Positions 8,851-20,082 of a DNA stretch of 64,000 bases are shown piece after piece. A program made the position numbers and the translations under genes. Source of the stretch: Rhizobium sp. AC27/96 (GTDB lineage Bacteria > Pseudomonadota > Alphaproteobacteria > Rhizobiales > Rhizobiaceae); contig NZ_LXKN01000018.1 in the NCBI RefSeq assembly GCF_001692325.1, positions 620,001-684,000 of the forward strand. The letters are read 5' to 3'. The stretch's first letter is position 1, and each line of letters starts with the position of its first letter. Below the pieces are notes generated by a model, which was not told where the DNA came from, did not search any database, and worked only from the letters and a program-made list of their open reading frames with translations.

Positions 8851-10004
8851 CGGAGCGCCTCCCCTTGGTAATCGACGGGCACCACGATGTTTTCGCGACC
8901 GGATTTGAGAGCTGCCGTCAGCACCGCGTGGTGGGCCTGCGCTTCTGCCGGCGTGGGGCAGGCAAAACCGTTGGCATTTCCGCCTGCCAGCTCATCGACG
9001 AAAGCTGCCCACATCTGCTGGATGGCGTCGGCAAAGCCGAACTCGAAAATCTTGCCGGTTATGGCCGGAAACAGCGAACCATATCCGAGATCCTCGGTAC
9101 TCCAGGCCTGCGCACCGCCGGTATAATCCATCCACTGCCATTGACGCGGCGATTTCGTGCTGAAGAAGGCGCTCTTCTTCATGCCGAGAACACGAATGTA
9201 CCAGCTGTTGGATTCGCCGGGCGCGATGCGCCAGGTCTTGAGCACCATCGGGAAATCCTGATCCGCCGTCCGCACGCGGCTGCTGATCGTGGCATTGTCC
9301 CAGGTGGTGCAGGGCGCCATCCCGCCCTTGCCGTCGGGGCGCCCGGTGACCTTCTTGACAAGTTGCGCATGCAGCGTAGTCGGGCGCCAGCCGAGACGCA
9401 ACGGCACATGCAGGACATGCATGCCGAGATCGCCCATGCAGCCATATTCGCCATTGATCTCGGCCATGCGCTTCCAGTTGATCGGCTTCTGCCGGTCGAT
9501 ATCGGACGAATGCAGAAAGCCGGCTTCGACCTCGAGGATATCTCCCATCTCACCGCTTTGCGCGAGCGCGATCACCTTCTGTGCGCCGGGGAAAAACGGC
9601 ATCTCCGACGAGCAGCGGACCAGAAGCTCCGGGTGCTCGGCAAGCACCTCCATGATTGCCCGGTTCTGCGCTGCATCCATGCCGAACGGCTTCTCGCCCA
9701 GCAGATGCTTTCCCGCCTTCAGGATATCGATATAGAATTGCTGATGCAGCACATGCGGCACGGCGCAGTAGACAGCGTCGACCTCCGGATTGGCCAGAAG
9801 CTCCTTATAGTCTTCGGTGGATTGCCGCACGCTCGGCACATGATCCCTAAACCAGTCGCGCAGCGCGGCATTGGTATCGCAGACGGCGACGATTTCCGGT
9901 CGCGCCTTCACATCGGCAAGATGCAGCCAGCGCGCCGCGGCGCTTGCGAATTCGCGCCCCATCAGGCCGCAGCCGATGACGCCGAAACGGAATATCTTGG
10001 TCAT
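8847..10004 (-). CDS. Gfo/Idh/MocA-family oxidoreductase
   Basis: A 385-residue NAD(P)-dependent sugar dehydrogenase. The start at 10004 (MTKIFRFGVIGCGLMG) has an excellent AGGAGGAGA site and puts the Rossmann GxGxxG at residues 8-13; an in-frame ATG 66 nt upstream gives an unlikely extension. The EKPFGMD motif near residue 95 holds the catalytic lysine of the family. Relatives include inositol dehydrogenase IolG and glucose-fructose oxidoreductase. It follows the aldolase by 22 nt. The likely role is oxidation of a sugar or cyclitol hydroxyl at entry to the pathway. Confidence 0.87.
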   Translation of the reverse strand: MTKIFRFGVIGCGLMGREFASAAARWLHLADVKARPEIVAVCDTNAALRDWFRDHVPSVRQSTEDYKELLANPEVDAVYCAVPHVLHQQFYIDILKAGKHLLGEKPFGMDAAQNRAIMEVLAEHPELLVRCSSEMPFFPGAQKVIALAQSGEMGDILEVEAGFLHSSDIDRQKPINWKRMAEINGEYGCMGDLGMHVLHVPLRLGWRPTTLHAQLVKKVTGRPDGKGGMAPCTTWDNATISSRVRTADQDFPMVLKTWRIAPGESNSWYIRVLGMKKSAFFSTKSPRQWQWMDYTGGAQAWSTEDLGYGSLFPAITGKIFEFGFADAIQQMWAAFVDELAGGNANGFACPTPAEAQAHHAVLTAALKSGRENIVVPVDYQGEALR

Positions 10005-10026
10005 GTCTCCTCCTCCCAAAAGTGCG

Positions 10027-10851
10027 TCAGGCGAGATGCCGCGAGGCGTCTTCGACGGCAGCTCCGTCATGGACGATCGCCATCAAGGCGCGCGTCATGC
10101 CAGCCGGATTTTGATGCTGGATGACATTGCGGCCATAGACGATGCCGCGAGCGCCCTGCCCCATCAGCTGCTTGGTGCGGGCGAGGATTTCCTGATCCGA
10201 AACGCGACCGCCGCCGCGCACCAGGACCGGCAGCCCCTGGGCAATCTCGATAACGCGATGATATTCCTCGACGTTGTCGCACGGGTCGGCCTTGATGATA
10301 TCGGCGCCGAGTTCGGCGGCCTGGCGGACGAGCGGCAGGATCTTGTCGATCGCACCATCGACCATATAGGCGCCCTTGGAGTTGTCCTGCATTACCAGCG
10401 GCTCGACCATTAGCGGCATGCCATAGATTTCGCATTCGCGCTTCAGGCTGTTCACGTTGCGCACGCAGGCGCGATAGACCTCGGGCTGGTTCGGCAGCAT
10501 CAGGAGATTGACGACGACGCAGGCGGCGTCGAGCACCATAGCCTGCTCCACGCCCCGATCGATGATTTCGGAAAACAGCGTCTGGGGTAGCGGATTGCCG
10601 TAGATATTGGCGATATCCGTCCGCAACACCAAGGCAGGACGGTGCTTGCCGGGGATCGCCTGCAGGATGGGCGCAGTTCCCGGCGGAAGCTGAATGGCGT
10701 CGGGCGCGGCATCGGCGATGACCTTGATTGCCGTCTTCATGTCCTCGATGCCGGCAAGAAAAGTCCGCTCATTGAACATGCCGTGATCGATGGCAACGTC
10801 GAAGCAGTTTCCGGACACGCCAAAAAGGCGGTTGAGCCGCGCGGATTTCAT
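10027..10851 (-). CDS. Class I (DhnA/LsrF-type) aldolase
   Basis: A TIM-barrel Schiff-base aldolase of the DhnA/LsrF/DeoC family, 274 residues from the ATG at 10851, which has a GGGAGG site. The lysine in GADIIKADPCDN is the expected Schiff-base residue, and VLVRGGGRVSDQEIL forms the phosphate-binding loop. It is the first gene of the operon, directly behind the palindrome at 10866-10883. It would cleave the phosphorylated ketose made by the PfkB kinase into triose-level products. An upstream in-frame ATG at 10884 would place the start inside the operator, which argues against it. Confidence 0.85.
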   Translation of the reverse strand: MKSARLNRLFGVSGNCFDVAIDHGMFNERTFLAGIEDMKTAIKVIADAAPDAIQLPPGTAPILQAIPGKHRPALVLRTDIANIYGNPLPQTLFSEIIDRGVEQAMVLDAACVVVNLLMLPNQPEVYRACVRNVNSLKRECEIYGMPLMVEPLVMQDNSKGAYMVDGAIDKILPLVRQAAELGADIIKADPCDNVEEYHRVIEIAQGLPVLVRGGGRVSDQEILARTKQLMGQGARGIVYGRNVIQHQNPAGMTRALMAIVHDGAAVEDASRHLA

Positions 10852-10865
10852 TCGGTTCCTCCCAA

Positions 10866-10883
10866 TGTGGTAACGTTTCCACA
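10866..10883 (-). promoter_or_regulatory. LacI-type operator 1 of the sugar operon
   Basis: TGTGGTAACGTTTCCACA is an inverted repeat matching in 8 of 9 positions per arm, centred on the CG step typical of LacI/GalR operators. It lies 15 nt upstream of the aldolase start, where bound repressor would block transcription or initiation. Confidence 0.7.
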
Positions 10884-10920
10884 TTCAGATTAGAGAACAT
10901 GCGTCATGAGTCAAGATGGA

Positions 10921-10938
10921 TGCGGTATCGTTTCCACA
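10921..10938 (-). promoter_or_regulatory. LacI-type operator 2 of the sugar operon
   Basis: TGCGGTATCGTTTCCACA repeats the right arm of operator 1 exactly (CGTTTCCACAT) and matches its own inverted copy at 6 of 9 positions. Its centre is 55 bp from operator 1, close to five helical turns, so two dimers could bind the same DNA face. Confidence 0.6.
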
Positions 10939-10968
10939 TCCGCCGTCTTGAGACGAACCGCCCGCAAA

Positions 10969-11721
10969 CTATTGCAGATAGGAGGAGTCGAAATCAGCCA
11001 GACGCTCCAGCCGCTGGCAATCGAGAAGCCTCACCCATCCCTCATGAAAGGTCATCACCTTCAATTCGCGCAGCTGCCTGAGAACGCGGTTGAAATGAAC
11101 TGCGGTCAAGCCGAGTGCATCGGCGATCAGCGACTGAGTCAGCGGGCATTGGTAGGTGCACCTCGTGCCCAATCCGAGGAGGGCCAGCCGCGAGCCCAGC
11201 TCGAGGAAGAAATGCGCCACCCTGTCGATGGGGCGACGACGGCCGACATCGACCAGATGCTGGACGAGAATGGCTTCGTCCTTCAAGGTGGACCACAGTA
11301 TCGACATGGCAAGGCGGCCATTGCCATCAAACGCCTCAATGAGGTCTTCGACATTTATCTCGCCGACCTCGACGCGCGTTACGGCGCAAAGATTGTCGTC
11401 GGCACTGGACAGCAAGAGCCGCCGAATGCCGATCAGATCGCCAGGAACATAGAAACTGATGACTTGCCGCGTGCCGTTGCGCATCAGCTTGTAGGAACAA
11501 GCCCAGCCGGCGCGAAGAATATAGGCGCTTTGAGGCGATTGCCCCTCATGCGTGATATCGGATCCCTTGATGAAGACGCGCTTTCGGATTTGGAGAGCGT
11601 CGAGGATCGCCTTGTCTTCAGGCAGGAAGGCAATATGCACATCGAGTTTCCCGGCCATCGGGCTTGCCGGGAGATGAAGAGTTCTCGATTTTGCGCCGGG
11701 CTGACTTGAATCATGCGGCAT
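10969..11721 (-). CDS. Crp/Fnr-family transcriptional regulator
   Basis: A 250-residue regulator with an N-terminal cyclic-nucleotide-binding-like barrel (about 40-150) containing SFYVPGDLIG, a long dimer helix, and a C-terminal winged helix near 185-235 (QSLIADALGLTAVHFNRVL). The N-terminus lacks the cysteine cluster of FNR, so it is not an oxygen-sensing Fe-S FNR by sequence. The recognition helix HFNRVLRQLRE differs from the FNR ExxSR pattern. The ATG at 11721 has an AGAGG site. It is transcribed toward the sugar operon, whose operators fill the gap, but the two need not be related. Confidence 0.85.
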   Translation of the reverse strand: MPHDSSQPGAKSRTLHLPASPMAGKLDVHIAFLPEDKAILDALQIRKRVFIKGSDITHEGQSPQSAYILRAGWACSYKLMRNGTRQVISFYVPGDLIGIRRLLLSSADDNLCAVTRVEVGEINVEDLIEAFDGNGRLAMSILWSTLKDEAILVQHLVDVGRRRPIDRVAHFFLELGSRLALLGLGTRCTYQCPLTQSLIADALGLTAVHFNRVLRQLRELKVMTFHEGWVRLLDCQRLERLADFDSSYLQ

Positions 11722-12104
11722 GGGGATGCCTCTAAGGTTCGTTACTGATCAAGCTCGATTCACGGCTCCCTCCGGTCAGATATTGTAAGGAAACACTCTC
11801 GTCACAAGCCGGCTCCAGATTAAATAATGGTTAGGAAAGTGACGAGTGCGGTACGCCCGGTCGCGAGAAATACCCAGGATTCACAACGTGTTATCGGCGC
11901 ACGGGATTGTTACACTTCACCTCACGGCCCTTGCACTTGTTGGTGAAACGAACGTGATCAGCTCCATTGATTGAGATCATATCGAACCCGCGCGAAACGG
12001 CTCATGACTTGAGCGTGCTCGATTTCTTCAAACCGACGCACCTTAGGAAACACGAACCCATGTCTGCTCAAGAGAGCCGGCAGCAGCTCCTAATGGAGAT
12101 CGAG
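11722..12104. other. Divergent intergenic region between the Crp/Fnr regulator and a His-rich protein gene
   Basis: About 380 bases without a convincing gene. It carries the promoters of both flanking genes; the only recognisable site is the FNR-type box at 11967-11980. An in-frame extension of the His-rich protein through this region is possible but lacks family support. Confidence 0.55.
11967..11980 (+). promoter_or_regulatory. FNR/FixK-type anaerobox
   Basis: TTGATTGAGATCAT matches the FNR/FixK consensus TTGAT-N4-ATCAA at 9 of 10 defined positions. It is centred about 131 bp upstream of the ATG of the His-rich protein at 12105. At the usual -41.5 position the transcript would start near 12015. 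Confidence 0.55.
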
Positions 12105-12485
12105 ATGTTCAAGACGTTCAAACCAGCCATCATGTTCGCCCTTGTGGGAACGACCTTTGCCGCGCTTGCGGTCTCATCTGTTCCCGGCGTTGCTGCAACT
12201 ACCTGCGCGACAGACCTTCGGCTCACCAGAACAGAATTGAGCGAAGCCCCCGATGGTCAGCAAAAGACCGAAGCCATAGGCCTTTATTCAGCGGCACTGA
12301 ATGCGCGCCGCGATGGACAGGACGGACAATGTCTCGGAGATCTAAACAGGGCCTCCACGGTACTTGCCTACGCCTCCTTGTATCCCGTCGACGCCGGCAA
12401 TGTCGGCGTCAATCCGGCCTCAACGCCCTCCACTCCGGAGCATGGTCATGGCAATGGTGACCATCACGGGCATGGCCATCACTAG
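12105..12485 (+). CDS. Exported small protein with His-rich C-terminus
   Basis: A 126-residue protein with a Sec signal peptide (MFKTFKPAIMFALVGTTFAA, cleavage likely after VAA near residue 31), a central region with two cysteines, and the tail HGHGNGDHHGHGHH. I chose the ATG at 12105, which has a GGAG site and opens the signal peptide; an upstream extension of 46 codons looks non-coding. The His cluster could bind Ni, Zn, Cu or Co in the periplasm. I do not recognise the family. An FNR-type box upstream suggests induction under low oxygen. Confidence 0.65.
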   Translation: MFKTFKPAIMFALVGTTFAALAVSSVPGVAATTCATDLRLTRTELSEAPDGQQKTEAIGLYSAALNARRDGQDGQCLGDLNRASTVLAYASLYPVDAGNVGVNPASTPSTPEHGHGNGDHHGHGHH

Positions 12486-12710
12486 ACCTGCACAAGTTCG
12501 ACCGGCGGAGTTTCGTCTGGAGATGTCCGTCGAGGCAGGTGGTGTGAACCAGCTTTTGAGCTAACAGGCTATGGGCTACGGCGCAGGAAGAAGAAGCCGG
12601 TACCATAAGATATTCCGGCCGCGGCGGTCACTTCGCTCCCGATCTCCCCTTGCCTGCGCCAGCCGATAAATGACACGAGATTACAGCCCATAGGGAACGC
12701 GCCATCTATC

Positions 12711-12740
12711 GATTGCCCTCGCCACAGGCCGAGGGCAATC
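12711..12740 (-). terminator. Strong hairpin downstream of the Tim44-like gene
   Basis: GATTGCCCTCG (12711-12721) and CGAGGGCAATC (12730-12740) form a perfect 11-bp stem with an 8-nt loop, 20 nt past the stop of the minus-strand gene. No long T-run follows, so termination efficiency is uncertain. The remainder of 12486-12759 shows no other feature. Confidence 0.55.
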
Positions 12741-12759
12741 CTTTGACGAAGGCACAGGC

Positions 12760-13773
12760 TTAGGCCTGATGAGCCTCTGTCCCCTGTATGGCGGAAAGCT
12801 TCCAGTCGGAACCCGGCTTGCGCACGAAAGTCCACAGCTCGACGGTTTCCGAGGGATTGCGATCGTCGCCATCGACGAGCTTTCCCGTCGTGCGATCGAC
12901 CATGGCATCGATGCTGGAATAACGCATGGCAAGCGTCGCATATTCGGCATTGTCTTCGCGCCAGGCCTCGGCGATATCGCCCTGCAGCAGGTGGACATCG
13001 GAAACGCTGTTGCGCACGCCGTTCGTTGCGTGTTCTCCGAGCTCTTCGGCCAGATAGGACATCGCCTCGGGCGTGGTCAGCCCACGCAACATTGCATAGT
13101 CTTCCTTGCCATAGGCCGACTGGACCTCAGTCAGAAGCTGTTCGAAACGATCAAGGTCAGCTTGTTGAAGCCCGATCTCGTCATTGGCCTGCCGCGTCTT
13201 CTGCGTAGCGGCGGCTGCCGCTGCTCCGCCGATTGCCGGAATGGAGAAGGAAGAGCGCGGGGATGCGCTCGGATTGCTCATCGCGCTCGTATTATAGGAC
13301 GTGGCTGCTCCGGGCGCGGCAAACTGCGTGCGCTGGCGGTTTGCAAAAAAGCGCATGGCAAGGCTGACCGCTGCAATGATCAGGCCGATCTGCAGCAACA
13401 TGCCGAGGAAGCCGAAGCCGCCGCCGAAGCCCTGTCCGATCAGCATGCCGAGAAGGCCGCCGGCAATCAATCCGCCGATCATCGATCCGCCGAAACCGCC
13501 AAAGAAGCCGGGACGCTGTTGCGCGCCCAGCGGCGGCTGCGTTGCAGTTTGCTGCTGCGGCGGCCGGGTCGTCATCGTCCGATCGATCGGAGCGGCTTGC
13601 GTCGGCGCTGTCCGCGTTACGGCTGGCGCGTCAAAGGTCCGGGTTCCACGGCTGCCGAACCCGCTGGAGCCACCGCGACGTGCGTCAGCATCGGCGAAGG
13701 TAGCCAGAACGGATACGGTGGCGAGGGTGACGATAGCTGCGATCTTGGCAAAACGAGGAACTGCACTGAGCAT
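12760..13773 (-). CDS. Tim44-like domain membrane protein
   Basis: A 337-residue protein starting at 13773 (MLSAVPRFAKIAAIVTLATV) with a GGGAGAG site. An N-terminal signal or anchor (about 5-28) is followed by a low-complexity region, a Gly-rich double membrane segment (about 90-150, repeated GGFGG and GLLGMLIGQGFGGG), and a C-terminal Tim44-like domain (about 200-337) with the pattern LTTPEAMSYLAEEL. Bacterial Tim44-domain proteins are associated with membrane assembly, but the role is not settled. It is monocistronic with a hairpin downstream. Confidence 0.82.
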   Translation of the reverse strand: MLSAVPRFAKIAAIVTLATVSVLATFADADARRGGSSGFGSRGTRTFDAPAVTRTAPTQAAPIDRTMTTRPPQQQTATQPPLGAQQRPGFFGGFGGSMIGGLIAGGLLGMLIGQGFGGGFGFLGMLLQIGLIIAAVSLAMRFFANRQRTQFAAPGAATSYNTSAMSNPSASPRSSFSIPAIGGAAAAAATQKTRQANDEIGLQQADLDRFEQLLTEVQSAYGKEDYAMLRGLTTPEAMSYLAEELGEHATNGVRNSVSDVHLLQGDIAEAWREDNAEYATLAMRYSSIDAMVDRTTGKLVDGDDRNPSETVELWTFVRKPGSDWKLSAIQGTEAHQA

Positions 13774-13929
13774 TGGCTCTCCCTGTGACACGGCGGAAAC
13801 TATTCCGCCCGTATGTGGGTACGCCAAGTTGCGATTGTAAGTTCGTGCGCTCCAAAATTTTAGACGACATCGCATCGTGCATCGCCTGCCCGAGGGATTC
13901 TGCTTCGATCGGCGATCTCCCGCGAAGGG

Positions 13930-14151
13930 CTAACCTTCCTCGGCACCATCGAGCAAGCCGTCATAAACCTCCATGAGCGCATTGGTGATCGCCTGCCCAA
14001 GCGCATTGCCGGCCTCACGTAGATCGTCATCCGTACCGTCGCGCGCCGCCTTGGCGAGATCGAAGCCCTCCCCGCTGACGATCTGTTTTGCCACCTCGAT
14101 CGCCCAGAGACCAAAGTCGCCACGATTATCTATCTTGATCGCTTCTTCCAT
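13930..14151 (-). CDS. Small acidic protein (73 aa), unknown function
   Basis: The protein begins MEEAIKIDNRGDFGLWAIEV and is acidic with predicted amphipathic helices and no membrane segment or cysteine. Its composition and third-base GC fit a real gene. A weak GGGA site precedes the ATG at 14151. It stands alone between the Tim44-like gene and HU. I do not recognise a named family and can assign no function. Confidence 0.6.
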   Translation of the reverse strand: MEEAIKIDNRGDFGLWAIEVAKQIVSGEGFDLAKAARDGTDDDLREAGNALGQAITNALMEVYDGLLDGAEEG

Positions 14152-14500
14152 TACATGTCCCGTTCATTCGTGGTGGTCAGGCATCTATACGCTCATGCCG
14201 AGCAAGACCAGCAGCGATCGCACGGCAATCGAGACGACGGTTGCGAGCGCTTCGGTCTGCTTAGAATATGGCGCCCGACCGTATATTGTCCATTCGATCG
14301 GCCGGCTTTGCCGAGGTTTCCGTCTGCACTGAGAGTGCGTCCAATTTCTCGGAATCCTCTCGCAAGTGCGGTGCAAAAGCCATTTTGGCGTTAGAAATTG
14401 TGGAAATACACCCTTCTGGCACCTGAAAGAGCAACAGGCCGCGTGACAATGACGGGCGGCAATGGAAATGATTCCGCTGTAACCAATGCGGGGAAGCATC
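14152..14500. other. Intergenic region upstream of HU
   Basis: About 350 bases with no supported gene. It is locally richer in A/T near 14380-14410 and should hold the HU promoter on the plus strand and the promoter of the 73-residue ORF on the minus strand. I could not define either precisely. Confidence 0.5.
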
Positions 14501-14779
14501 ATGACCACCACAAATGAAATCGCAGACAAGATTGCCGCTGATCACAAGCTCACCAAGGCTCAGGGCAAGGCAATCGTCGAAGCTGTTTTTGCGTCCATCG
14601 CCGGAGCAGCATCTTCCGGCGCCGAGACCTCTATTCCAGGCTTCGGCAAGTTCAAGGTCAAGGCCACGCCGGAACGCGAAGCGCGCAACCCGGGAACGGG
14701 CGCGACCATCAAGGTTGCTGCAGCAAAGAAACTCACCTTCACGCCGGCCAAGGCGCTCAAGGATGCGCTCAACAAGTAA
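14501..14779 (+). CDS. HU-family DNA-binding protein
   Basis: A 92-residue histone-like protein that bends and compacts DNA as a dimer. The N-terminal helices (NEIADKIAADHKLTKAQGKA) are followed by the beta-arm region with the family signature: GFGKFKVKATPEREARNPGTG near residues 48-68. The C-terminus is rich in Ala and Lys (KKLTFTPAKALKDALNK). I chose the ATG at 14501 with a GGGGAAG site; an in-frame ATG at 14486 would add five residues. IHF subunits are longer and differ in the arm, so HU is preferred. Confidence 0.93.
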   Translation: MTTTNEIADKIAADHKLTKAQGKAIVEAVFASIAGAASSGAETSIPGFGKFKVKATPEREARNPGTGATIKVAAAKKLTFTPAKALKDALNK

Positions 14780-14817
14780 TCCCGGGTTTTGAGCCGTTGG
14801 GGCTCAAGGCATCGAGC

Positions 14818-14844
14818 GGCCGGCCCCATGAAGTGAGGCCGGCC
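14818..14844. terminator. Bidirectional hairpin between HU and the glycerophosphodiesterase
   Basis: Two copies of the self-complementary GGCCGGCC (14818-14825 and 14837-14844) can form an 8-bp G/C stem with an 11-nt loop between the convergent genes. A second 7-bp stem, TTGAGCC/GGCTCAA (14789-14807), precedes it. Neither has a clear T-run. Confidence 0.5.
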
Positions 14845-14846
14845 CG

Positions 14847-15671
14847 CTAGCGTGACGCGATATAGGTCTTCAACGCCGCGGGTTCATCAGTCTGGATGGC
14901 GGAGATACCTGCGTCGATCAACCGACCCCAGATCGCTTCCGGATCTCTCAGCGCGGCGGAATCGGTAAAGCCCGCAGAGGAAACCGAATCGAGCGTGTTG
15001 ACCCACAGCGCGATGCCGGCCTTCTGGAAAAGCGCCTTCCGTTCGGCAACCTGTTCAAGCCTGTCGAAATAGATCTCGCACAGGAATGGGTTCAGCTGAA
15101 ACAGTAGATCAAGTTGACTATCCGCATCCGAGGTTTCGAGGCGCGTCTTGGCCATGAAGAGAACGGCCTGCGACGACACGTTGGCACGAATCCAGGCGAG
15201 ATCGTCAGCGGTTTTCAGATTGCCCCAAAAATCGACCTGCTGGTCGACGCCCATTGCACGCGCACAGGCAATGACATCCGGGATCAACTGCCTGTCTTTG
15301 ACATCGAGATGGATGAAAATGCGATCGCGCGTCAGCTCAAAGACATCTTTCAGGCACGGCAGCTTTTCGCCCGTCATCGGGTTGGCCTCGCCGCCATCCC
15401 GGTCACGCAAATTGAGGCTGGACAATTGCTGCAAGGTCAGCGCCTCCGGCTCCTGATTGAGGCCAGCCATGCGTTCGAGCGTATCGTCATGCAGAAGGAA
15501 AAGCTCGCCGTCGCTGCTGCGCCGGACGTCGATCTCGACCACATCGTAGCCGGCAGACATCGCCCGTTCGATCGAAAGAAGGCTGTTTTCCGGTGCGGCG
15601 CGCCAGATCCCACGATGAACGACGATCGCGCAGTCGCGTGTGGGATCGGCGACGTAGTCGATATAATTCAT
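14847..15671 (-). CDS. Glycerophosphodiester phosphodiesterase family protein
   Basis: A GDPD-fold enzyme that hydrolyses glycerophosphodiesters to sn-glycerol-3-phosphate and an alcohol. The N-terminal catalytic pattern HRGIWRAAPENS and the acidic metal ligands in VVEIDVRRSSDGELFLLHDD are present, as is HLDVKDR further on. No signal peptide is visible, so it is probably cytoplasmic. The start at 15671 (MNYIDYVADP) has a GGAAGG site; an ATG 63 nt upstream would give 295 instead of 274 residues. Monocistronic, convergent with HU. Substrate range is unknown. Confidence 0.85.
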   Translation of the reverse strand: MNYIDYVADPTRDCAIVVHRGIWRAAPENSLLSIERAMSAGYDVVEIDVRRSSDGELFLLHDDTLERMAGLNQEPEALTLQQLSSLNLRDRDGGEANPMTGEKLPCLKDVFELTRDRIFIHLDVKDRQLIPDVIACARAMGVDQQVDFWGNLKTADDLAWIRANVSSQAVLFMAKTRLETSDADSQLDLLFQLNPFLCEIYFDRLEQVAERKALFQKAGIALWVNTLDSVSSAGFTDSAALRDPEAIWGRLIDAGISAIQTDEPAALKTYIASR

Positions 15672-15790
15672 GACGCGCCCTTCCAGCCCCAGGCGAATCA
15701 TCCACCACTGGCTGCTCCGGGCAGGGTCTATCATGCGATCTTGTCAGCTTTGCAAAGCGCGGGGCCCATCGCAGGCAGCGCCGAAAACGA

Positions 15791-15816
15791 CGATCGCAGC
15801 CAACAGGCCGCGATCG
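15791..15816 (-). terminator. Terminator of the nrdHIEF operon
   Basis: CGATCGCAGCC (15791-15801) and GGCCGCGATCG (15806-15816) pair with one mismatch over 11 bp around a 4-nt loop, 39 nt past the nrdF stop. On the minus strand the stem is followed by TCGTTTTC, a short U-rich stretch. Confidence 0.55.
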
Positions 15817-15854
15817 AGAGAGATTGATTGTTGTTAAATAGCAGTCGCTTAGCC

Positions 15855-18996
<3,142 letters not shown>

Positions 18997-19009
<13 letters not shown>

Positions 19010-19392
19010 AATCGTTCCAATCCGTGTCTGACATTCACGACATCATCGTCCGTACCCAGCAGCTCGAACCGGTAGAGGTAAGGCACCTGGCATTTGGTGG
19101 AGATGATATCGCCGGCGATACCGAAGGTCGCCCCGAAGTTGCTGTTGCCCGCGGCAATGACCCCGCGGATGTTTGAACGGTTATCCGCATCATTGAGGAA
19201 GCGGATAACCTGCTTGGGCACGGCACCCTTGCCACCTTCACCACAATAGGTAGGGACAATGAGAACGTAAGGACGGGCCACTCGAAGCTCTTCTCCCGCA
19301 TTGAGAGGAATGCGAGCGGCCGACAGGGCGAGCTTGGCAACGAAGCGATGGGTGTTCTCGGATCTGCTGGAGAAATAGACGATCTCGCCCAC
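18997..19392 (-). CDS. nrdI: Flavodoxin-like class Ib RNR activator
   Basis: NrdI is a small FMN protein that supplies oxidant to assemble the dimanganese-tyrosyl radical in NrdF. The 131-residue protein has the FMN phosphate loop [12 protein letters not shown] near its N-terminus, the segment [12 protein letters not shown] and the loop [13 protein letters not shown]. It starts with GTG at 19392, 11 nt after nrdH, and overlaps nrdE. Length and motifs are typical for Rhizobiales. Confidence 0.94.
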
Positions 19393-19403
19393 CGCCTGGC
19401 TCC

Positions 19404-19625
19404 TCAGGCGAGAGAGCTGATCATGTCAGGGCGGAAACCGGCCCAATGCTGCTCACCGGCGATGACAACCGGTACCTGACGATAGCCGAGACCCTGCACG
19501 AGCTCGTAGGCTTCACTATCGGTGGACACGTCAATGATGGTGTAATCGATACCCTGGCGGTCGAGAGCGCGGGTGGTCGCGGTGCACTGGACGCAGGCAG
19601 GCTTGCTGTAGACGGTAATGCTCAT
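19404..19625 (-). CDS. nrdH: Glutaredoxin-like protein, electron donor of class Ib RNR
   Basis: NrdH reduces NrdE and is itself reduced by thioredoxin reductase. The 73-residue protein has the redox motif CVQC at residues 11-14 and the C-terminal pattern [11 protein letters not shown] and WAGFRPDMI typical of NrdH. The ATG at 19625 follows a GGATAT site; an in-frame extension of 15 codons exists but does not resemble the family. It is the first gene of nrdHIEF and lies about 265 nt downstream of the cobalamin riboswitch. Confidence 0.94.
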   Translation of the reverse strand: MSITVYSKPACVQCTATTRALDRQGIDYTIIDVSTDSEAYELVQGLGYRQVPVVIAGEQHWAGFRPDMISSLA

Positions 19626-19890
19626 TGGATATCCTCGTATAGTGATAGGCGTGCAGATGCGTTCGGGCACTGGTCGATGCCCGTGTTGCAGGATGAAAAT
19701 GGAGACGGATGCGGTCGAAGACTGGCCGGTTAGAGGGCCGTCACTCGCATAGCCGGTTATCGGTACTCAAAAACATGGACTTCACCCCGAAGTTATTCTT
19801 GCGGGATCTTCGCGGGAGCGAGGGTAACAGCAATCATGCCGCACAGATCCACGCTCGCCATCCGGACACCCCGCCCGTGGACGTTATGCT

Positions 19891-20081
19891 CGAGGCAGGT
19901 CTCCTGGCTCGCGGGTCGCAGCATTCAATCTCGCCTTCCCAAGACACAAGTGTCTCAGTGGCCATGTCGAACGAACGCTCGCCGCTCACAGTTGCGGGGG
20001 CAGCTCCGGCTTGGCAATCATCATGACCGCCGACCGAATTCCCGTCTTAGCCTCCAATCCTTGCGAATCGAAGGAACCTCG
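19891..20081 (-). ncRNA. Cobalamin (B12) riboswitch controlling nrdHIEF
   Basis: On the minus strand the full set of conserved B12 aptamer blocks is present in order: the P1 arm CGAGG at 20081-20077, GACGGGAA, GCTGCCCCCGCAACTGTGAG, GCCACTG, GGGAAGGCGA and GAGCCAGGAGACCTGCC (the B12 box), closed by CCTCG at 19895-19891. Such elements switch genes off when adenosylcobalamin is abundant. Upstream of an RNR operon this is known from organisms that also have B12-dependent class II RNR. About 265 nt of leader follow before nrdH; I could not identify the expression platform with confidence. Confidence 0.92.
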
Positions 20082-20082
20082 A

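Noticed and set aside
10969..11721. Crp/Fnr regulator as an oxygen-sensing FNR
   Set aside because: The N-terminal cysteine cluster is absent and the recognition helix differs from FNR; it stays a generic Crp/Fnr family member.
19626..19890. Short reading frames (14 and 11 codons) in the leader between riboswitch and nrdH
   Set aside because: Too short, no clear ribosome binding sites, and such frames are expected by chance in a leader of 265 nt.
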